Below are positions 8,321-13,700 of a DNA stretch of 17,322 nt, piece by piece. The notes below the pieces were generated by a model, which worked only from the letters and a program-made list of their open reading frames with translations, was not told the origin of the DNA and did no database searches. Numbering within the stretch: position 1 is the stretch's first letter; every line of letters starts with the position of its first letter. Source of the stretch: a bacterium (GTDB lineage: Bacteria; JALSQH01). Location: contig JALSQH010000058.1 in the NCBI GenBank assembly GCA_026985515.1, positions 1 through 17,322 of the forward strand, read 5' to 3'. The translations under genes were made by a program, and so were the position numbers.

Positions 8321-9230
8321 TTTCCAGTTTCTCCTTTACCCTCCTCCTGAGTTTGCAGAATCCACATATTTCCCCACTGGAGGGATACCCGCATTCTTTA
8401 CATTCATGCTGCATTTTTGTTTCTTCAGGATAGAGCCTGGCAAATATATTTTTCCTTTCATAAAAGCCTTTCAGGAAGTGCAGTTTTGTGCCGGGGGAAT
8501 AATTCTCAATTTCGTTCAATACATGCTTGTGAAAAATTGATGTAGCCCCGGCTGCATGTGGACACTCCTCATATATATAATCGATTCCTCTCAATATAGT
8601 ATAGGCAGCTATTTCTCTCTCTGTCAAGAAAACAAGTGGTTTAACTTTTCTGATGAGTTTGGGGTGTGTGGAAGGGAGAACAGGACCCTTGCGAGCCAGA
8701 TAGAGATCCTTCCAGTAAAGGAGGTTTCCTAAAAGTGTTGATGCTTCGTCATCGAGATTGTGTCCTGTGGCAAGGACGGTATAACCCTTTTCATAGGCAA
8801 AGCGATTCATGAGGTATCTTTTAATTGTGCCACATACTGAACACGTTTTCCTTTTTGTAATTTTTGCTATTTCTGGAATACCGGTACCGAAAAAGTCCCT
8901 GACATAAATCACCGTGAGTTCGGAGTTTATTTTTTTTGCAAAATTTTCAGCCTTCTGAAGAGATTCATCAGAATATTTTCCGATTCCAAGATGAATATGA
9001 ATTCCCCCTGTTTCGTAACCGAGTCTGGTTAATATGTCCCAGAGAGCAAGACTGTCCTTACCTCCAGAAACTGCCACTGCAACTTTATCATCTTTTGTGA
9101 ACATTTTGTAAGTTTTGATGGCGTTTTTTACCCTTCTCAGAACAAATTCTTCAAAACACTTCTCGCATAACGCAATATTGTGTGCGGGAAGTTTTATTAC
9201 CGCAGGTCTGCCGCAGATTTTACACTTCAT
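8295..9230 (-). CDS. ttuA: tRNA 2-thiolation enzyme of the TtuA/Ncs6 family (tRNA-5-methyluridine(54) 2-sulfurtransferase)
   Basis: ATP-pyrophosphatase family enzyme expected to adenylate C2 of the base at tRNA position 54 and insert sulfur delivered by TtuB. The protein has 311 residues. An N-terminal zinc finger (Cys3, Cys6, Cys22, Cys25) is followed by PP-loop SGGKDS (55-60), Cys130 and Cys133 (TCSVCG), GHNLDDEA (156-163), Cys223, and a C-terminal zinc finger (Cys277, Cys280, Cys289, Cys292). Cys130/133/223 match the three ligands of the catalytic [4Fe-4S] cluster in Thermus TtuA (130/133/222 as I recall). The double zinc fingers separate it from TtcA. The adjacent ttuB and ttuC strongly support the assignment. 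Position 34 thiolation, as in Ncs6/CTU1, is the main alternative. Confidence 0.9.
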   Translation of the reverse strand: MKCKICGRPAVIKLPAHNIALCEKCFEEFVLRRVKNAIKTYKMFTKDDKVAVAVSGGKDSLALWDILTRLGYETGGIHIHLGIGKYSDESLQKAENFAKKINSELTVIYVRDFFGTGIPEIAKITKRKTCSVCGTIKRYLMNRFAYEKGYTVLATGHNLDDEASTLLGNLLYWKDLYLARKGPVLPSTHPKLIRKVKPLVFLTEREIAAYTILRGIDYIYEECPHAAGATSIFHKHVLNEIENYSPGTKLHFLKGFYERKNIFARLYPEETKMQHECKECGYPSSGEICGFCKLRRRVKEKLENGRETTTA

Positions 9231-9237
9231 TGGTTTC

Positions 9238-9438
9238 TTATCCTCCTGAAATTACCATTCTGATTTCTATTTCATCTTCATCTTTCAATCTGTAATCGGG
9301 TGGCAGAATTCTGTTATTTTGCCTGTCAATTACAAGCACTTCTTCCGGATTGAGTTTCAATTTTTTTTCAATGAGGTCTCTGACAGTTATTTCCTGAATC
9401 CTCTCCTCAATGGTTTTTTCTCTCGTGTGAATCTTCAT
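9238..9438 (-). CDS. ttuB: Ubiquitin-like sulfur carrier protein, TtuB/ThiS/MoaD family
   Basis: A 66-residue beta-grasp protein ending MVISGG, the C-terminal Gly-Gly required for adenylation and thiocarboxylate formation. The middle reads LNPEEVLVIDRQNNRILPPD, and an acidic KDEDEIEI strand precedes the tail, as in ThiS/MoaD proteins. It should be activated by the upstream ttuC product and hand sulfur to TtuA. It has no cysteine. The start overlaps the ttuC stop as ATGA (4 nt), and a strong GGAGGTG site (9443-9449) lies within the ttuC end. The context (ttuC, ttuB, ttuA adjacent) favours tRNA thiolation over thiamine or molybdopterin synthesis, for which no genes are seen. In Thermus, TtuB also conjugates to proteins; whether it does here is unknown. 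Confidence 0.88.
   Translation of the reverse strand: MKIHTREKTIEERIQEITVRDLIEKKLKLNPEEVLVIDRQNNRILPPDYRLKDEDEIEIRMVISGG
9241..9247 (-). promoter_or_regulatory. Ribosome binding site of ttuA formed by the Gly-Gly codons of ttuB
   Basis: On the minus strand AGGAGGA lies 10 nt before the ttuA ATG (9230). The two GGA codons in it are the essential C-terminal Gly-Gly of TtuB, followed directly by TAA. It is the only Shine-Dalgarno-like sequence near the ttuA start. Confidence 0.7.
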
Positions 9439-10154
9439 TTTTCACCTCCACAAACAGGGCATCCCGGGTTTTTGCTGTAAGAAATTTCAATCATTTTTCC
9501 ATTTTTCCCATCCCATATCATTAATTTCCCTGATAGTAGTTTTCCATAACCAAGCAAATACTTGAGTACCTCCTGCACCTGAATGGATGCCACAAGTCCC
9601 ACCACTGCTCCGATTGAAGGGATTGTACCTGATGGAGCTGTCGGGGATGCACCGTACAGACAGGCAAGGCAAGGCCCATCTGGAAGAATGGTGGTAACTC
9701 TACCTTCCCACCCATAAATGGCTCCGTGAAAGAGGGGAATTCCATTTTTTACCGCAAATCTGTTAAGTAGCATTCGCGTTTCCATGTTGTCAAGGGCATC
9801 TACAATGGCATCTGCTCCTTTCAACATTTCGATGTTCTTTTCATTGATTTTTTCAGAGAAAATTTCTATTTTCACATCGGGATTAAGTTTCGTTAATCTT
9901 TCTCTTGCCGCTTCAACCTTTTTTTTCCCAAGATCCTCCAGTGTGTATAGGATCTGCCTGTTAAGATTACTTTCAGATACCTGGTCAGGATCCCAGAGGA
10001 GTAATCTGCCTATACCTGCTGCGGTGAGGTAGTATGTTATAAGGGAACCGAGTCCTCCAACACCTGCAACTGCAACAGTTGAGTTCAGAAGTTTCCTCTG
10101 TCCCTCTTCTCCCCAACCATCTGCAATTATCTGTCTCTCGTAGACTTTCCTCAT
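9435..10154 (-). CDS. ttuC: E1-like adenylating enzyme (ThiF/MoeB/HesA family), probable TtuC
   Basis: Expected to adenylate the C-terminal Gly of TtuB with ATP so that it can be converted to a thiocarboxylate. The protein has 239 residues. The nucleotide fold starts with GVGGLG (31-36); family residues follow: Asp55 and Asp57, Asn65-Arg66-Gln67 (SNLNRQI), Lys79 and Asp122 (ALDN). The zinc site is CLAC (Cys162, Cys165) and CPVC (Cys232, Cys235). These are the only cysteines, and the region after the zinc pair reads GTIPSIGAVVG, so the extra cysteine found in ThiF- and TtuC-like enzymes that form covalent intermediates is absent. First gene of the operon. The ATG at 10154 has no clear Shine-Dalgarno, consistent with its very short leader. 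The TtuC name rests on context; HesA-like would fit the domain alone. Confidence 0.82.
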   Translation of the reverse strand: MRKVYERQIIADGWGEEGQRKLLNSTVAVAGVGGLGSLITYYLTAAGIGRLLLWDPDQVSESNLNRQILYTLEDLGKKKVEAARERLTKLNPDVKIEIFSEKINEKNIEMLKGADAIVDALDNMETRMLLNRFAVKNGIPLFHGAIYGWEGRVTTILPDGPCLACLYGASPTAPSGTIPSIGAVVGLVASIQVQEVLKYLLGYGKLLSGKLMIWDGKNGKMIEISYSKNPGCPVCGGEK

Positions 10155-10156
10155 TT

Positions 10157-10175
10157 CTGATAGTTATCATATCAG
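10157..10175 (-). promoter_or_regulatory. Candidate operator palindrome over the ttuC promoter
   Basis: CTGATA (10157-10162) and TATCAG (10170-10175) form an inverted repeat with a 7-nt centre. Inside it, TGATA-GT-TATCA (10158-10169) is a second perfect palindrome. Together they cover the proposed -10 box (10166-10171) and transcription start, where a repressor would block polymerase. The regulator is unknown, and part of the symmetry could arise by chance in AT-rich DNA. Confidence 0.35.
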
Positions 10176-10194
10176 ATTGGGAAAATGCTTACAA
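10166..10194 (-). promoter_or_regulatory. Promoter of the ttuC-ttuB-ttuA-HD-GYP operon
   Basis: On the minus strand TTGTAA (10189-10194) and TATGAT (10166-10171) are separated by exactly 17 nt, close to the sigma-70 consensus. Only 11 nt separate the -10 box from the ttuC ATG, so transcription from this site would start about 4-6 nt before the start codon, giving a nearly leaderless mRNA. Confidence 0.65.
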
Positions 10195-10223
10195 AAGTGG
10201 TAAAGTTTAATCTTCACCCCCTA

Positions 10224-10251
10224 TTGACAGCACGCTTTTTTTCTATAAAAT
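10224..10251 (+). promoter_or_regulatory. Promoter of the tRNA-Gly/tRNA-Cys unit
   Basis: A perfect -35 TTGACA (10224-10229) and TAAAAT (10246-10251, within CTATAAAATATT) have a 16-nt spacer. Transcription would begin around 10258, a few bases before the tRNA-Gly 5' end. It is divergent from the ttuC promoter. Confidence 0.7.
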
Positions 10252-10263
10252 ATTTTGTCGAGA

Positions 10264-10339
<76 letters not shown>

Positions 10340-10351
10340 TTTTTTATTTAT

Positions 10352-10428
10352 GGCGGCGTACCCAAGTGGCCTAAGGGGGCGGTCTGCAAAACCGCTATTC
10401 ACCGGTTCGAATCCGGTCGCCGCCTCCA
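10352..10428 (+). tRNA. tRNA-Cys (anticodon GCA)
   Basis: Acceptor GGCGGCG (10352-10358) pairs with CGCCGCC (10418-10424). The anticodon stem GCGGT/ACCGC encloses CTGCAAA, with anticodon GCA at 10386-10388. T-stem ACCGG/CCGGT encloses TTCGAAT (T54 at 10406). CCA is encoded at 10426-10428. It lies 12 nt after tRNA-Gly, probably in the same transcript. The gap holds a T-rich run (10340-10345). No clear terminator hairpin follows. Its 3' half (10395-10428) is antisense to the end of the hydrolase gene. Confidence 0.96.
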
Positions 10429-11465
10429 TCACTGTATCTTTTTATCCAGTTGTAGATGATGGGCAGTATTTCGGAGGGAGCTCTTTTTCCTACCACTAAA
10501 TCTATGTGACCATAGTCAATGGAAAATCCGTACTTTTTCCCTGCAATGATCAGTTTTGCCAGAGCCTTTGTTTCTCTATAGCTCATAATTACAGCCTTCG
10601 GTCTGGCCATCATGTCAGTGCTTCCTGCAATGAATAGGACCGGTACTTTAATTTTCTCAAGTGAGGTGAGGTAGTTGATGCCCATTTCATCTACCAGAGG
10701 ACCATTGATTATTGCCTCCTTGAGCTGATCAATGATTGATATGGGTGTGGATGGACTCACAGCTCTCGTGAGCATTACTTTGACCTGCTCAGGATCCAGA
10801 TTATCAGGGTTGCCCAGCAATCTGATAAGCTTTATGTGTCTCAGAGCAAATTTTATTACTGGTTCAGCATCTATCAGATAATTGAATGGATATGACCACA
10901 GGTAGGGAGAAATCCTCTTTAAAAAGTCAATCCTGTTTATGAGTGGAAGAAATATTTTTCTCTGTGAAGAGGTGAAAGTTACTGGTGCACCTATTGCAAT
11001 TATTGAGATAAGGGACGGATCGGTAAAGTGTGCTGCATATTCCAGGAGAGTAATTCCTCCAAGGCTGTGTCCCATTAAGAAGTACCTTTTAATTTTTCTT
11101 TTCTTTACCGATCTTATAACTGCCGGAAGGTCATACCTCCACAATCTGCCTATTTTGATTTTACTTTTATCTCTGCATATGGCTCCCCCATGGCCCCTGA
11201 AGTCAAAGGAGAATCCCTGGTAGCCCTTTCTGGAGAAAAATCTTGCAAAGGAGCTGGGTGGGTAGGCGTCAAAATTGTTGTGATTTGCTCCAAGTCCATG
11301 AAGATATATTATTGCTGGCATGGTGGATTTACCTGAATATGTGAAAACGGGTAGTCTGCATCCATCCTCTGTCCTTACCCAGTATGAGGGATGGTCCCAT
11401 TTTGAGCATGATGAAAGGAGAATGAGAAGCAATAGTGATAATTTAACTGCTATTTTTCCACTCAT
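10395..11465 (-). CDS. Predicted lipoprotein alpha/beta hydrolase
   Basis: The protein has 356 residues. A basic start and hydrophobic run (residues 3-18) lead to lipobox LSSC with Cys20, so it is probably lipid-anchored outside the cytoplasmic membrane, processed by LspA. The alpha/beta-hydrolase pattern follows: YLHGLGANHNNF (54-65, oxyanion region), FDFRGHG (87-93), nucleophile elbow GHSLGG with Ser134, candidate acid Asp284 (GSTDMMA), and His320 (DYGHIDLVVG). The substrate is unknown; a lipase or esterase role is plausible. The frame runs into the antisense of the tRNA-Cys gene, giving an odd GGGDRIRTGE tail before TGA at 10395-10397. The start overlaps the thrC stop as ATGA, so it is translated with thrC. 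It is not convincingly BioH, given the lipoprotein signal. Confidence 0.85.
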   Translation of the reverse strand: MSGKIAVKLSLLLLILLSSCSKWDHPSYWVRTEDGCRLPVFTYSGKSTMPAIIYLHGLGANHNNFDAYPPSSFARFFSRKGYQGFSFDFRGHGGAICRDKSKIKIGRLWRYDLPAVIRSVKKRKIKRYFLMGHSLGGITLLEYAAHFTDPSLISIIAIGAPVTFTSSQRKIFLPLINRIDFLKRISPYLWSYPFNYLIDAEPVIKFALRHIKLIRLLGNPDNLDPEQVKVMLTRAVSPSTPISIIDQLKEAIINGPLVDEMGINYLTSLEKIKVPVLFIAGSTDMMARPKAVIMSYRETKALAKLIIAGKKYGFSIDYGHIDLVVGKRAPSEILPIIYNWIKRYSDGGGDRIRTGE

Positions 11466-13009
11466 CCTTCAACAATCTTCTTCAGTTCTTCCTCTATTTT
11501 TAATGGTTCTTTTGGTACTGTACGGTTGTGGATAATTTTTTTCTTATCCAGAGAATTAATATTTTCCGGGATGCTTTTACCCGTTTGTTCCGCCACCATT
11601 CTCACCACTTCAATTCCACTTTTTTCCCTGAGTTCAGGAATATCGTTTTTATCCCGTGCGTATGGAATGGAATGAAGAGCCTTGTAAACATCAATGCCAA
11701 ATTTTGCCCAGTGGGCTGTAGACGCCACTATTATGGGAATGGCGGGATTTTTTGCTGAATATTCCTCGGCGATTTTTACACCGACAGAGGTATGAGGGTC
11801 CATGAGGTAGCTGGTTTCTCTGAAAATTTTATTGAGAAAGGAGAGGGTTTCATCATTTGTGACCCATCCCGGGTAAAAAATTTCACCGAGTTTTTCAAAA
11901 ATGCTTTTTTCAATTTCAAAAAATTTCTTTTCTCTGAGATCTGTCATTATTTTTCTCACATACTCTGTTTCGCCAGACACATGATAGAGTAATCTTTCAA
12001 GATTGGAGGAGATGAGTATGTCCATGGATGGTGAAGGGGTTTTGATAAGTTTTCTATTCCTGAGGTCATATACACCAGCAGTAAAAAAATCGTACAGAAT
12101 TTTGTTCTCGTTGGATGCACAGATCAGTTTCTCTACGGGGATGCCCATTTCTTTTGCATAGTAGGCAGCAAGAATATTTCCAAAATTTCCCGTTGGTACC
12201 GCTATTGTTACTGGTTCCCCGACCCTGATAACATTTTTTTTCACAAGGTGGAGGTATGAAGTTATGTAGTAGACAACCTGTGGGAGTAATCTACCCCAGT
12301 TTATGGAGTTGGCTGAGGAGAGTTTGTAGTTGATGCTTTCAAGATATTGTGTGAATTTTCTATCGGTAAAAATGAACTTAACAGCATTCTGGGCATCATC
12401 AAAGTCGCCCAGAATTCCATAAACATGCTGGTTAAATCCATCCTGGGTTATCATCTGTAATTCCTGAAGATCACTTACACCGCCTTTGGGATAGAGAACC
12501 GTTATCTCAATGTTTTCAAGATTTTTAAAACCTTCAAGAGCAGCTGTTCCTGTGTCTCCAGATGTTGCTACCAGAATCATGTAGTGCAGTGCAGGTTCCC
12601 CCGAGTCCTCCCTTTTCCTGTTCAGTTCTCTGAGAGAAAATTCGAAAAGGAGGGGCATAACCTGAAGAGCCATATCTTTAAACGCTGATGTTGGACCGTG
12701 AAAGAGCTCCACAAGGAAAATTTTCTCCTTGAGATGAACCACAGGTGCAACTTCAGGATGGTTAAATCGTTTAAAGGCTCTTGAAAGGAGGAATTTCAGC
12801 GTTTCGTCATCGATGTCCACTTCAAATTTTTTGAAGATATGGAATGCAACCTCTCTGTATGGAAGGGAAGAGAATTTTTCAAGTTCATCCATGGATAGTG
12901 CGGGAATTTTTTCAGGGACAAACAGCCCTCCATCAGGGGCTATACCCTTCAGGATCACTTCCTGGAATGAAAAGTTGAGATTTGCGTCTCTGGTGCTAAA
13001 GTACCTCAT
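11462..13009 (-). CDS. thrC: Threonine synthase
   Basis: PLP enzyme converting O-phosphohomoserine to threonine. The 515 residues place it in the longer E. coli/yeast-like class. It opens MRYFSTRDANLNFSFQEVIL and continues GIAPDGGLFVP (22-32), as in that class. The PLP lysine is Lys111 in HGPTSAFKDMALQ (104-116). TSGDTGTAALEGF and the PLP phosphate loop PTGNFGN are present. CCTCC at 13019-13023 (GGAGG on the coding strand) lies 9 nt before the ATG. The gene overlaps the phosphatase by 14 nt and the hydrolase by 4 nt. No thrA, thrB or lysC is nearby, so an amino-acid gene here sits in a polysaccharide operon. Confidence 0.95.
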   Translation of the reverse strand: MRYFSTRDANLNFSFQEVILKGIAPDGGLFVPEKIPALSMDELEKFSSLPYREVAFHIFKKFEVDIDDETLKFLLSRAFKRFNHPEVAPVVHLKEKIFLVELFHGPTSAFKDMALQVMPLLFEFSLRELNRKREDSGEPALHYMILVATSGDTGTAALEGFKNLENIEITVLYPKGGVSDLQELQMITQDGFNQHVYGILGDFDDAQNAVKFIFTDRKFTQYLESINYKLSSANSINWGRLLPQVVYYITSYLHLVKKNVIRVGEPVTIAVPTGNFGNILAAYYAKEMGIPVEKLICASNENKILYDFFTAGVYDLRNRKLIKTPSPSMDILISSNLERLLYHVSGETEYVRKIMTDLREKKFFEIEKSIFEKLGEIFYPGWVTNDETLSFLNKIFRETSYLMDPHTSVGVKIAEEYSAKNPAIPIIVASTAHWAKFGIDVYKALHSIPYARDKNDIPELREKSGIEVVRMVAEQTGKSIPENINSLDKKKIIHNRTVPKEPLKIEEELKKIVEG

Positions 13010-13700
13010 TTCTGCTTTCCTCCAGAAGGATAAGGGGATTTTCTTCTGTCATTTCCAGCCAGTATTTTTCACATGCTGTTTCCCTGAGAACTGGTAAAGT
13101 TTGACCGATGAGTTTCAGCTGTGAATGTGAATGGGTATCGGTGGCAAGGAAGTCATACATTTTTTCATTGAGGAGTTTGAGGAACTGTTTTTTTATGTAC
13201 CTCCCATATATTCCGGCAAAGCTTCCCATGTTTCCCTGCAAAAGCCCACCTCTTCTTTTAAATTCTTCAACAAATTGTGGTATGGAGGAGATCCATTCAT
13301 ATCTTTCTGGATGAGCGAGGATAGGGATATAACCTTCTGTTACGATTTTGAAGATGATGTGCTCCCAGTTTATTGGAGGTATAGAAAAAGAAAATTCAAT
13401 GAGAATATGTTTGCCATCGGGATAGGGGAGAATATTTTTCTTTTCCAGCTTTTCAAGGAAATTGAAATCAACAAAGTATTCCCTGGTTGAGAAGATTTTA
13501 ATATTGCTCTTTTTCATCCTGCTGGTTATTTCTGTTAATCTTTCATCCGGCACTTCAAAAAGTCCAGGATAACAGTGGGTTGTTTCCACTACATGGGTGA
13601 ATCCAAGTTCGTAATATGTTTCCATTATTGCTTCAGTTTCTCTCATAGCTTCCGGGCCATCGTCAAGACCCGCTATGAAGTGGGAATGAATATCAATCAT
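12996..13700 (-). CDS. PHP-type tyrosine-protein phosphatase, CpsB/YwqE family
   Basis: Metal-dependent phosphatase expected to remove phosphate from the tyrosine cluster of the adjacent Wzc-like kinase. The protein has 234 residues. PHP metal-binding motifs are MIDIHSHFIAGLDDGP (His5, His7), TTHCYP (His42), Glu102, ILAHPERY (His130) and ATDTHSH (Asp188, His190). The ATG at 13700 is preferred: it begins the conserved MIDIHSH motif and overlaps wzc by 8 nt. The longer frame would begin with TTG at 13739 and overlap wzc by 47 nt. The enzyme is soluble with no signal peptide. CpsB-type phosphatases are best known from Firmicutes; here one accompanies Gram-negative-style Wza and Wzc. It overlaps thrC by 14 nt. 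Confidence 0.9.
   Translation of the reverse strand: MIDIHSHFIAGLDDGPEAMRETEAIMETYYELGFTHVVETTHCYPGLFEVPDERLTEITSRMKKSNIKIFSTREYFVDFNFLEKLEKKNILPYPDGKHILIEFSFSIPPINWEHIIFKIVTEGYIPILAHPERYEWISSIPQFVEEFKRRGGLLQGNMGSFAGIYGRYIKKQFLKLLNEKMYDFLATDTHSHSQLKLIGQTLPVLRETACEKYWLEMTEENPLILLEESRNEVL

Noticed and set aside
9238-10154. ttuB/ttuC considered as ThiS/ThiF or MoaD/MoeB of cofactor synthesis
   Set aside because: No thiamine or molybdopterin genes are adjacent, and a TtuA-type thiolase with matching Fe-S cysteines follows directly.
10395-11465. Alpha/beta hydrolase considered as BioH, completing the biotin genes
   Set aside because: It is on another operon and carries a clear lipoprotein signal, whereas BioH is cytoplasmic and smaller.
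11528-11992. Plus-strand reading frames inside thrC and other genes
   Set aside because: They lack ribosome sites and family features and run opposite to well-supported genes; they are shadows.
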